64,000 nt of DNA from Mesorhizobium tamadayense. Lineage in GTDB: Bacteria; Pseudomonadota; Alphaproteobacteria; Rhizobiales; Rhizobiaceae. The stretch spans positions 162,527-226,526 of the forward strand of contig NZ_RQXT01000004.1 in the NCBI RefSeq assembly GCF_003863365.1, in the 5' to 3' direction. A program made the translations under genes and the position numbers. Position 1 is the stretch's first letter. The number at the start of each line of letters is the position of its first letter. Of this stretch, positions 57,755 to 64,000 are shown one piece after another. The notes under the pieces were generated by a model. That model did no database searches. It was not told where the DNA came from and saw only the letters and a list, made by a program, of their open reading frames with translations.

Positions 57755-58902
57755 TGGCTGATGATCCAGCCGAGCGCCAACTGGCTTCAGCGTCGCTGAG
57801 CCTCGACCCGGACATGGCAGAAAGGCGGAAGAGCCGCATCGGCGCTGCTTCCTCGGCGGCGCTGGCCTTCGCTTTCGGCGCGGTGGCGCTGTGGGCGACC
57901 AACGCGCTCGTCGGCAAGACGCTGCTCGCCGGCCATCCGGTTTCGCATGTGCAGTTCCTGCAGTTCTGCGGCGCCGCGCTGGTCTTTGCGCTGATCAGGT
58001 TGATGAGCCGCGGCCCAATGCCTGCTGACCAAACAGTGGCGACTGGGCTTCGCCCCCTCATCCGGCCGCTGCGCGGCCACCTTCTCCCCAGTGGGGAGAA
58101 GAGGTTGGCGCCGGCGCTGCCGGACTGCTCTCCCCCCGGGGAAAGGTCGGATTGCCCCGAATTGCCCTTCGCAATTCGGCTGGCAATCCGGGTGAGGGGG
58201 GCTTTTGAGCGCGGTCCTCTCGCGCTACGAGGCAGCCTCGCCGCCTACGTCGTCGGCTTCATCGGCCTGGTCGGCACCATGGTGCTGCAATACATCGCCT
58301 TCGCCTCGATGCCGGTCATCGAGGCCAATCTCGTCGCCTACACCTGGCCGCTGATGGTCGCTGCCGCCGTCATCGTGCTCGGCCGTCCGCGGCGGCCGCT
58401 GCTGCTTGGGCTCACCGCCGCGCTCGGCTTCGCCGGCGTGGCGCTGGTGATCTCCGGCGGCCGCCCGCACGCCTGGTTCGAAGGCAGCCTCGCCGGCTAT
58501 TGCGCTGCCTTTGGTTCAGCACTTTGCATGGCCTTCTACTCGCTTGCCGTCGGCCGCCTTGCCGTGCCGCCGGATCGGCTCCTGCTGCCCTCGGCGCTGA
58601 TCGGCGTCGCGCTGACCTTCGCCTGGTGTCTGCATGACGGCGTCGCCGGCCTTGGCGGCGCGCACCTTTTGCTCGGCCTCTATCTCGGCGCCGGGCCGAT
58701 GGGGCTGGGCTATTACTTCTGGTCGCGGGCGCTCAGCCTCGACCAAGGCGGCAGGCTCGCGATCGTGGCGTATCTCACGCCGATCGCTTCCACGCTTTTG
58801 CTGGCGCTGTCGGGCGAAAGCCTGTCGATGACGGCCATTGCCGGCGCCGTCCTCGTCATCGGCAGTTGCATTGCTGTCGGCATCGAACGTTCGGAGGCCT
58901 GA
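57748..58902 (+). CDS. EamA/DMT family transporter with in-frame repeat insertion
   Basis: GTG 57748 overlaps the oxygenase stop by seven bases; ATG 57814 is an alternative. The 384-residue protein is longer than the usual 290-310. The first EamA repeat opens F-A-F-G-A-V-A-L-W-A-T-N-A-L-V-G-K; about 55 residues after the second helix (from L-R-P-L-I-R-P-L-R-G to I-R-V-R-G-A-F) are encoded by a palindromic repeat (58053-58200). Helices then resume with Y-V-V-G-F-I-G-L-V. The second repeat ends L-S-M-T-A-I-A-G-A-V-L-V-I-G. The insert would sit in the loop between helices 2 and 3 and may be tolerated. Probable exporter for the oxygenase product. Confidence 0.82.
   Translation: MVVADDPAERQLASASLSLDPDMAERRKSRIGAASSAALAFAFGAVALWATNALVGKTLLAGHPVSHVQFLQFCGAALVFALIRLMSRGPMPADQTVATGLRPLIRPLRGHLLPSGEKRLAPALPDCSPPGERSDCPELPFAIRLAIRVRGAFERGPLALRGSLAAYVVGFIGLVGTMVLQYIAFASMPVIEANLVAYTWPLMVAAAVIVLGRPRRPLLLGLTAALGFAGVALVISGGRPHAWFEGSLAGYCAAFGSALCMAFYSLAVGRLAVPPDRLLLPSALIGVALTFAWCLHDGVAGLGGAHLLLGLYLGAGPMGLGYYFWSRALSLDQGGRLAIVAYLTPIASTLLLALSGESLSMTAIAGAVLVIGSCIAVGIERSEA
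58053..58200. repeat. Palindromic repeat inserted inside the EamA coding sequence
   Basis: CCCCCTCATCCGG (58053-58065) and CCGGGTGAGGGGG (58188-58200) are inverted ends. Inside lie CCACCTTCTCCCCAGTGGGGAGAAG and GAATTGCCCTTCGCAATTC hairpins. The left end equals the repeat at 36311-36367. It keeps the frame open for 49 codons. Confidence 0.85.
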
Positions 58903-58907
58903 ACACC

Positions 58908-59144
58908 ATGCCAGGGATCATGCCGGGAAACATGCCAGGAAGCGGGCTTGACGACGACGAACGCCGCGCCAGACAGGAGGCGCATTGGCTGGTGAAGGAA
59001 TTTGGCGCCGAGGCGCCGCTCTATGCCGCCATGAAGGCCGAGAAGGCCATCGAGCAGAAGGATTTCGGCCGCTGCGCCCGCTGGAAACGCGTGCTGGAGA
59101 TCCTGACCGACAACGGATCTCCGGCGCGGCGCGCCGCGAAATAA
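58908..59144 (+). CDS. Small conserved hypothetical protein
   Basis: ATG 58908 follows GGAGG and gives 78 residues. The first 15 residues repeat M-P-G (M-P-G-I-M-P-G-N-M-P-G-S-G), then comes a helical conserved part: E-A-H-W-L-V-K-E-F-G-A-E-A-P-L-Y-A-A-M-K-A-E and R-C-A-R-W-K-R-V-L-E-I-L. Proteins with this H-W...A-P...W-K-R-V motif occur widely in alphaproteobacteria, often of unknown function. It starts five bases after the EamA stop and may be co-transcribed with it. Confidence 0.62.
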   Translation: MPGIMPGNMPGSGLDDDERRARQEAHWLVKEFGAEAPLYAAMKAEKAIEQKDFGRCARWKRVLEILTDNGSPARRAAK

Positions 59145-59486
59145 GCGACTCGCGGTGACGTCATCGAATCGGGCATGATCGGCCATCCGAGCGCCGGCGC
59201 TGCTCGCCGGTGTCGCGGTCCTGGACTTCGATTTTTGCAGGAGTATTCGCAAAATCGAAGTGCTGCCGCGCATTTTGCGGTCTCGCGCCAGTCTTTGGCG
59301 CTGTAAAGTGTTTGTTATAGGTATTAGAATTCCTAACTTGCGCGATTGCGAGCCGCGGTGAAAACGTATCTCCGGTATTGAGTCTCGTGCGTTTATTGAC
59401 TCTGGACGGTCCGTTGGGGGACAGGTCCGATATGATACCTAGACCAAAGTCTTAAAAACAGCTGGTCATTTGAGAGCCAGCAAAGG
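59145..59486. other. Intergenic region upstream of mucR with a long inverted repeat
   Basis: ACTTCGATTTTTGC (59225-59238) and GCAAAATCGAAGT (59249-59261) form a nearly perfect inverted repeat with one extra T. A second partial palindrome (CGCAAAAT / ATTTTGCGG, 59248-59280) shares its right arm, so two alternative hairpins exclude each other. Downstream, AT-rich sequence (GTGTTTGTTATAGGTATTAG) probably holds the mucR promoter. MucR relatives bind AT-rich sites in their own upstream region, so autoregulation here is likely. Confidence 0.5.
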
Positions 59487-59936
59487 GTGAAAAAATTGTC
59501 CAATATCGATGACAAGACTGCAATCGAGCTGACCGCCGACATTGTTTCGGCCTATGTAGGCAACAATCCGCTTCCGGCCTCCGGCCTGCCTGATCTGATC
59601 GCCAGCGTCAGCGCGTCGGTGCGCAAGCTCGCCGGCGCCGCTGCCGTCAAGGAGAGTGTTCCGCTGACGCCGGCCGTCAATCCGAAGCGTTCGGTATTCC
59701 CCGACTACATCATCTGCCTGGAGGACGGGAAGAAGTTCAAGTCGCTGAAGCGGCACCTGTCGACCGACCATGGGCTGACGCCGGACGAATACCGCGCCAA
59801 ATGGGGCCTGCCGGCCGACTATCCGATGGTGGCGCCCAGCTATTCGGCCACCCGCTCGGCGCTGGCCAAGTCTTCCGGCCTGGGCCGCAAGCCCGGCGCG
59901 GATACCGGCAAGGGCAAGCGCAAAACCAAAGCCTGA
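59487..59936 (+). CDS. mucR: MucR/Ros family zinc-finger transcriptional regulator
   Basis: GTG 59487 gives 149 residues; TTG 59496 has better ribosome-site spacing. The N-terminal half (A-I-E-L-T-A-D-I-V-S-A-Y-V-G-N-N) mediates oligomers. The zinc finger is D-Y-I-I-C-L-E-D-G-K-K-F-K-S-L-K-R-H-L followed by S-T-D-H-G-L-T-P-D-E-Y-R; the ligand row is Cys, Asp, His, His, since the second Cys of Ros is Asp, as in Mesorhizobium proteins. A basic tail follows. MucR proteins are H-NS-like silencers of AT-rich surface polysaccharide, motility and symbiosis genes, so the polysaccharide cluster here is a likely target. Confidence 0.92.
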   Translation: MKKLSNIDDKTAIELTADIVSAYVGNNPLPASGLPDLIASVSASVRKLAGAAAVKESVPLTPAVNPKRSVFPDYIICLEDGKKFKSLKRHLSTDHGLTPDEYRAKWGLPADYPMVAPSYSATRSALAKSSGLGRKPGADTGKGKRKTKA

Positions 59937-59948
59937 GGCCAGCCTGCC

Positions 59949-60230
59949 ATGTTGCCCGCAACGGACGGCGCGGCGCCGTCGGCCGATCGCTTGGCCGCGC
60001 TCGACGCATTGCGTCGCAGGGTGGCCATCCAGTCTTCCGCCGACGCCGCCGAGGGGATCAAGGCGCGGCGCGTCCTGTTCTCACTGGACCTGCCGGCTGT
60101 CGAAATGCATGCCGCGCTCGGCGCGCTCGACAATTTCGAGCGCGCCATCGTCGAGCACGACGACCGGCTGGTCGTCGCTGCGCGGCGGCTGAGATGCCTA
60201 GCCGTCCTGGATGGCATCATCGGCGAATGA
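59949..60230 (+). CDS. Small hypothetical protein
   Basis: A 93-residue, mostly helical protein from ATG 59949, 12 bp after mucR. A-A-L-D-A-L-R-R-R-V-A-I-Q-S-S-A and A-L-D-N-F-E-R-A-I-V-E-H-D-D-R-L-V form amphipathic helices. No membrane segment, signal or metal motif is visible. Probably co-transcribed with mucR. I do not recognise a family, and coding is judged from codon bias and position only. Confidence 0.5.
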   Translation: MLPATDGAAPSADRLAALDALRRRVAIQSSADAAEGIKARRVLFSLDLPAVEMHAALGALDNFERAIVEHDDRLVVAARRLRCLAVLDGIIGE

Positions 60231-60335
60231 AAGGCGTGCCGCGTTCACGGCAATTCCGTGAGGGCGTGGCGGTTTTCGTCCGCAATTGCATGAAGCGCGG
60301 GTCGGCGGTTCTGCGAGGAAGCCGCCTGGCCGCCT

Positions 60336-60527
60336 TCAGTTGCGAGGTGGCTTGCCGGCCTCCGCGCTGCGGTCCTGCTCGGCCGCGAGGCTGTCCGCCT
60401 CGACGGCCGTCATCTCCAGAAAATAGACCAGCATCTGATAGCGCGTGCGTGAAAGCATCTTCGCAAGCCTGCGCGTGATCTCCGCCACATATCTCAGCAT
60501 GCGCAGATCGTTGGCCGACGCGTCCAT
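60336..60527 (-). CDS. Small hypothetical helical protein
   Basis: ATG 60527 with AGGAG at good distance gives 63 residues. A long helix (L-R-M-L-R-Y-V-A-E-I-T-R-R-L-A-K-M-L and Y-Q-M-L-V-Y-F-L-E-M-T-A-V-E-A) is followed by a polar tail. Similar short proteins are found in other Rhizobiales, which supports coding, but nothing is known of the role. It converges with the small gene at 59949-60230. Confidence 0.6.
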   Translation of the reverse strand: MDASANDLRMLRYVAEITRRLAKMLSRTRYQMLVYFLEMTAVEADSLAAEQDRSAEAGKPPRN

Positions 60528-60838
60528 CGTGAACTCCTGACCCGGTCAATTTATAGTTGGCGTCAACGCGCGACTCACGGCGCATTGATAGGTTCGCAGG
60601 ATCGACGCAAAACTGAAATCAATTTTTCGACAAGCATCATGCCTGGCTTAAAAGATTTCAGTGCTTTTTTTGGCGGTATCGATGCCAGTCGCACCAATAT
60701 AAGCCAAAGCGGAACTTGCGGTTGTCTTGGTGGCTGGCTTCATCTTCCGCGACGGAACGGTCGTTGTCCGCCGATTGCGGCAGGCGGGCCGGACCGAACG
60801 GCCAAGCCCTCCATGTTGCTCAGTCCCCGCCGTGTTGC
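60528..60838. other. Intergenic region of about 310 bp
   Basis: No gene is supported. GAAATC...GATTTC segments (ACTGAAATCAATTTTTCG near 60613 and AAAAGATTTCAGT near 60650) form a loose inverted repeat with a following T-run (GCTTTTTTTGG), a weak terminator in the plus direction. A short direct repeat TGTTGCTCAGTCC appears twice near 60815 and 60833. Confidence 0.4.
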
Positions 60839-61498
60839 TCAGTCCTTGTAAGCGGAACAAAAGGCCGGCGGATTGTCGTTGCCGATCACGGCGCAGCCTC
60901 TCTTGATCTCGTCGATCATCATGCTGCAGGCATTCTGCCCATTGCAGGGCGGGTGTGTCGCCGGCGACACCTGAATGCACTGCGAGACATACTGGTCCGA
61001 TTTCGCCTTGCCGGCCGATTGCACGCATGGCCTCGCGTCGTCCTGTTTCGCCGCGGCAGGGACAGGTGCGGCGGGCGCGGCGCCGCCGCTGGCCTGCGGC
61101 ACGCAGGAGAGGTCGCCTTCCGGACATTGCAGCTGGTGCTGCAACTGGGTCAGCCGCGTCCTGGTCAATTCCGCCTTGCAGGTCTCGACCAGGCTCGAAT
61201 ACACCGAGCCGTCGGCATAAGGCTGGGTGCGGAAGGCGCATTCCTTGTCGCGGAACGGGATCCAGGCACGCTGCGCGTCGCGAAGGCGCTGCTGGTCGGC
61301 GGGAGCGAGGCGTCCCGCCAGCGCCTTGTAGACGGCGTTGAGCGCGGCATCGGCCGAGGCCGCGTCCTTGGCGGTGCAACTGGCGAAGTCGGCCTGCGTC
61401 TTCGCCGCCGCGCAGTCTGCGGCCCGGACAGGGACCGCCATCATGGCGGCAACCGCAATGGCCAGCGCGGCCGAGAAAAGGATGGTCTTGCACGTCAT
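60839..61498 (-). CDS. LprI-like (DUF1311) secreted protein with extended C-terminus
   Basis: ATG 61498 with AGGA upstream gives 219 residues. The signal peptide ends near P-V-R-A-A-D. The lysozyme-inhibitor LprI pattern follows: D-C-A-A-A-K-T-Q-A-D-F-A-S-C, then L-R-D-A-Q-R-A-W-I-P-F-R-D-K-E-C and T-C-K-A-E-L-T-R-T-R-L. The last 90 residues add a Pro/Ala linker and a Cys-rich block (C-N-G-Q-N-A-C and G-C-A-V-I-G-N), not part of the classic domain. About ten cysteines suggest several disulfides in the periplasm. Inhibition of lysozyme is a family guess, not shown here. Confidence 0.75.
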   Translation of the reverse strand: MTCKTILFSAALAIAVAAMMAVPVRAADCAAAKTQADFASCTAKDAASADAALNAVYKALAGRLAPADQQRLRDAQRAWIPFRDKECAFRTQPYADGSVYSSLVETCKAELTRTRLTQLQHQLQCPEGDLSCVPQASGGAAPAAPVPAAAKQDDARPCVQSAGKAKSDQYVSQCIQVSPATHPPCNGQNACSMMIDEIKRGCAVIGNDNPPAFCSAYKD

Positions 61499-61639
61499 CG
61501 GATCTGTCCTTTGCGTGGATAGGCCCCAGCCGCTCGCGCCAGCATAGGTTGAGACAATAGCAGCCATCAACGTCAAACCGGTGACTTGGCAAGCAAAGTG
61601 TGAGTGGCATGGATGGTTGAGAGCCGGCAGAGATGACAG

Positions 61640-61700
61640 CCAATCTCCCCCCTTGCGGGGGAGATGTCCGGCAGGACAGAGGGGGGTGCTGTCCCGCCGG
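61640..61700. repeat. Palindromic CTCCCCCC intergenic repeat
   Basis: AATCTCCCCCCTTGCGGGGGAGAT followed by GTCCGGCAGGACAGAGGGGGG, matching 44230-44276 in order and orientation. The end TGCTGTCCCGCC also appears at 2467-2478. Confidence 0.82.
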
Positions 61701-61704
61701 CCTC

Positions 61705-61962
61705 TCAGTCGTTCATAGGCGACGCCTGAGATTGTTTTCCGGTATCAATCTGGATGAGCAAGTGTCCTGTCGCGCGCCCCTCTGGCCTGCCGGCCATCTC
61801 CCCAACTTGGGGGGAGATTGGCAGTGTCAGCGCCGCGCTTGCTGGCTCAGTGAAGGGGGGCACCTCAGCCGTGTCGCTCTCGAACAACACCAGCTGCGTC
61901 GCCAGCGCGGCCGTCGTGGCGACTTGGAAGAAGATGAAGGCGAGGGCGAAATAGCGGATCAC
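61705..61962 (-). CDS. Small membrane-anchored protein whose tail is encoded by a repeat
   Basis: GTG 61962 with GGAAG upstream gives 85 residues. The first 25 (V/M-I-R-Y-F-A-L-A-F-I-F-F-Q-V-A-T-T-A) form a membrane or signal helix, then E-S-D-T-A-E-V-P-P-F-T-E-P. The next stretch, L-P-I-S-P-Q-V-G-E-M-A-G-R-P-E-G-R, is a direct translation of the palindromic repeat (61766-61822), so the original C-terminus was lost or extended. It may be a genuine short gene altered by the repeat, or a chance frame. Confidence 0.4.
   Translation of the reverse strand: MIRYFALAFIFFQVATTAALATQLVLFESDTAEVPPFTEPASAALTLPISPQVGEMAGRPEGRATGHLLIQIDTGKQSQASPMND
61766..61822. repeat. Palindromic repeat, reversed copy
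   Basis: CGCGCGCCCCTCTGGCCTGCCGGCCATCTCCCCAACTTGGGGGGAGATTG is the reverse order of the 61640-61700 unit. The two face each other about 65 bp apart and could pair as one large inverted repeat. Confidence 0.82.
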
Positions 61963-62099
61963 GGGCTTCCAAACGCTCAGGGAGGCCCCTGGTTCCAGCC
62001 CGTCGGGCTTTTTGCCGAACGGCCGGAGACTGCACGCGGCGAGCTTGATGCAGGGCCTGGCTCTTGCGAAGCGCCGACGTCCCGTGCAAAAGCCCGCCC

Positions 62100-63977
62100 A
62101 TGCTTATCATCAATGACCTCTCGCTGCGCATGGCGGGGCGCCTGCTTCTCGACCATGCCTCGCTGATCTTGCCGGCCGGCACCAAGGCGGGCCTTGTCGG
62201 CCGCAACGGCACCGGTAAGACGACGCTGTTCAAGGCGATCACCGGCGATTCCCCGTCGGAAACCGGCTCGATCAGCCTGCCGAAAAGCACCCGCATCGGC
62301 CAGGTGGCGCAGGAGGCGCCCGGCACCGAGGAGCCGCTGATCGACATCGTGCTCAAGGCCGATGTCGAGCGCCAGGCGCTTCTTGAAGAAGAAAAGACAG
62401 CCACCGATCCGCATCGGATCGCCGAGATCCACACCCGGCTCGCCGACATCAACGCGCATTCGGCGGAATCCCGCGCGGCCACGATCCTGGCCGGCCTCGG
62501 CTTCGACGATGCCGCGCAGAAGCGTCCCGCCTCGTCCTTCTCCGGCGGCTGGCGCATGCGCGTGGCTTTGGCCGCCGTGCTCTTCTCCGAACCCGATCTT
62601 CTGCTGCTCGACGAACCGACCAATTATCTCGACCTCGAAGGCACGCTGTGGCTGGAGAATTACGTCTCAAAATATCCGCACACCGTGCTGCTCATCTCGC
62701 ACGACCGCGACCTGCTCAACCGCGCCGTCAACTCGATCGTCCATCTCGACCAGAAGAAGCTGACCTTCTGGCGCGGCGGCTACGACCAGTTCGAGCGCCA
62801 GCTCACCGAGCAGCGCGAGCTGCAGGAAAAGAGCCGCGCCAAGCAGGAAACGCAGCGCAAGCACATGGAATCCTTCGTCGAGCGTTTTCGCGCCAAGGCC
62901 TCCAAGGCCAGGCAGGCGCAGTCGCGGCTGAAGGCGCTGGAGAAGATGAAGCCGATCGCGGCCATCGTGAACGACACGGTGCGGCCGTTCTCCTTCCCCG
63001 AGCCGGTGAAGACGGTGGCCTCGCCGATCATCGCGCTCAACGGCGTCAATGTCGGCTACACCGAAGGCAATCCGGTGCTGAAGAAGATGATGCTGCGCAT
63101 CGATGCCGACGACCGCATCGCGCTGCTCGGCGCCAACGGCAACGGCAAGTCGACTTTCGCTAAGTTGCTCGCCGGCCGCCTGAAAGCCGAGACCGGCACG
63201 ATGACGATCGCGCCGGGGCTGAAGGTTGCGATCTTCGCGCAGCACCAGCTCGACGATTTGCGTCCCGAGGAAAGCGCTTATGAGCACGTGCGCCGCCTGA
63301 TGCCGGATGCGCCCGAAGCCAAGGTGCGCGCCCGCGTCGCTCAGTTCGGGCTGTCGACCGAAAAGATGAATACCCCGGCCAAGGATCTGTCGGGCGGCGA
63401 GAAGGCGCGCCTCCTGATGGGACTCTCGGCCTTCGAGGGACCGAACCTGTTCATCCTCGACGAGCCGACCAACCACCTCGACATCGACAGCCGTGAATCG
63501 CTGATCCATGCGCTCAACGATTTTCCGGGCGCGGTGATCCTGATCTCGCACGACCGGCATCTGTTGGAGGCAACGGCCGACCGGCTGTGGCTGGTCAAGG
63601 ACGGCGCGGTCAACCCCTATGACGGCGACCTGGAGGACTATAAGACCCTGGTTACCGGCGTCTCGTCCAATCACCGCGAGCAGAAGGAAGCGGACAAGGC
63701 CTCCAAGGCCGACCGCCGTCGCGAGGCGGCAGCACGCCGCGCCGCGTTCGAGCCGCTCGCCAAGGAAATCCGCGCCACCGAGGCGTTGATGGACCGCATC
63801 CGCAAGCGCATCGACCTGATCGAGGACGAGCTCGCCAACCCGGCCGTCTACGAGAAGGACCCCTCGACCGCGACGCGGCTGGCCAAGGAGCGCTCGCAAC
63901 TGACACAGACGCTGGCGCAGAACGAGGACAAGTGGCTGGCGATGTCGGCGGAGTATGAGGAAGGGATTGCGGAATGA
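62100..63977 (+). CDS. ABC-F family ATPase (Uup/EttA-like)
   Basis: ATG 62100 gives 625 residues with two ABC domains and no membrane part. Domain 1 has G-R-N-G-T-G-K-T-T-L near residue 34, S-F-S-G-G-W-R-M-R near 148 and L-L-L-L-D-E-P-T-N-Y-L-D near 170. A charged linker (about 240-310) follows, then domain 2 with G-A-N-G-N-G-K-S-T, D-L-S-G-G-E-K-A-R and I-L-D-E-P-T-N-H-L-D. A C-terminal coiled coil (about 530-620, E-A-D-K-A-S-K-A-D-R-R-R-E) is typical of Uup, which acts on ribosomes and DNA branch structures. ABC-F proteins bind the ribosomal E site. Probably Uup-like; exact subgroup uncertain. Confidence 0.88.
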   Translation: MLIINDLSLRMAGRLLLDHASLILPAGTKAGLVGRNGTGKTTLFKAITGDSPSETGSISLPKSTRIGQVAQEAPGTEEPLIDIVLKADVERQALLEEEKTATDPHRIAEIHTRLADINAHSAESRAATILAGLGFDDAAQKRPASSFSGGWRMRVALAAVLFSEPDLLLLDEPTNYLDLEGTLWLENYVSKYPHTVLLISHDRDLLNRAVNSIVHLDQKKLTFWRGGYDQFERQLTEQRELQEKSRAKQETQRKHMESFVERFRAKASKARQAQSRLKALEKMKPIAAIVNDTVRPFSFPEPVKTVASPIIALNGVNVGYTEGNPVLKKMMLRIDADDRIALLGANGNGKSTFAKLLAGRLKAETGTMTIAPGLKVAIFAQHQLDDLRPEESAYEHVRRLMPDAPEAKVRARVAQFGLSTEKMNTPAKDLSGGEKARLLMGLSAFEGPNLFILDEPTNHLDIDSRESLIHALNDFPGAVILISHDRHLLEATADRLWLVKDGAVNPYDGDLEDYKTLVTGVSSNHREQKEADKASKADRRREAAARRAAFEPLAKEIRATEALMDRIRKRIDLIEDELANPAVYEKDPSTATRLAKERSQLTQTLAQNEDKWLAMSAEYEEGIAE

Positions 63978-63983
63978 GAACGT

Positions 63984-64000
63984 GATCTCCCCCCTTGAGG
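63984..64000. repeat. Start of a CTCCCCCC palindromic repeat, cut by window end
   Basis: GATCTCCCCCCTTGAGG matches the first bases of the copies at 44230 and 61642. It lies seven bases after the stop of the ABC-F gene. Confidence 0.6.

Noticed and set aside
60585..60851. 88-codon frame in the gap before the LprI-like gene
   Set aside because: It has no ribosome site, spans a weak terminator and direct repeats, and shows no recognisable pattern.

Overview
The window is GC-rich chromosomal DNA from an alphaproteobacterium of the Rhizobiales, most likely Mesorhizobium or a close relative. The evidence is a MucR-type zinc-finger regulator, an Omp25/RopB-like porin, the uvrC-pgsA-moaD-moaE order, DUF995 and DUF982 proteins, and many copies of rhizobial palindromic and mosaic intergenic repeats. 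No rRNA, tRNA, CRISPR array, phage or conjugation gene was seen. The first gene is cut by the left edge; the last gene is complete.

Layout. 1-6.3 kb: an acyltransferase-like/Rieske oxygenase pair, a decayed antitoxin gene, an ATP-grasp enzyme, an M20 amidohydrolase and an AraC regulator. 6.4-25.6 kb: a cell-surface polysaccharide region with two giant GT4-GT2 fusion glycosyltransferases, a third glycosyltransferase, a sulfotransferase, an MdoB/LtaS-type membrane sulfatase-fold transferase, a flippase-like/polyprenyl-P glycosyltransferase/UDP-glucuronate 4-epimerase operon, and a uxs-galE operon. Together these enzymes would supply UDP-galacturonate, UDP-xylose and UDP-galactose and could decorate a glycan with charged groups. 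26-38 kb: small regulators (three TetR, one AraC) with their targets, rlmJ, a histone H1-like protein, a GST, GFA and TfoX-like proteins, and an outer-membrane barrel. It also holds two broken genes, one carrying a 345-bp internally deleted IS4-type element. 38-44 kb: SDR, uvrC, an IS110 insertion, pgsA, moaD, moaE. 44-47 kb: a fluoride riboswitch followed by crcB, crcB and a DUF190 gene, then ndk. 47-55 kb: small proteins, a second GST, DinB, a Gly-rich repeat protein, a GGDEF protein and a UvrD-like helicase. 55-64 kb: a LysR / 2OG-Fe(II)-like oxygenase / EamA exporter unit, mucR, an LprI-like protein and an ABC-F ATPase.

Most notable observation: the IS110 element (about 41416-42526) carries a structured 5' non-coding region that reads as a bridge RNA. 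One internal loop contains GGATCC on its 5' side and GGCATGG on its 3' side, which match the two halves of the insertion site GGAT-CC-ATGCC. The uninterrupted site can be read from a related repeat copy at 55649-55659. A second loop carries matches to both element ends. Target, donor, core dinucleotide and guides can therefore all be proposed from this window alone.

Other points of interest are the complete fluoride riboswitch with terminator, a palindromic repeat absorbed in frame by an EamA transporter, the mini-IS4 element with terminal repeats and target duplication inside a YCII gene, and the tandem fusion glycosyltransferases sharing an unrecognised C-terminal module.
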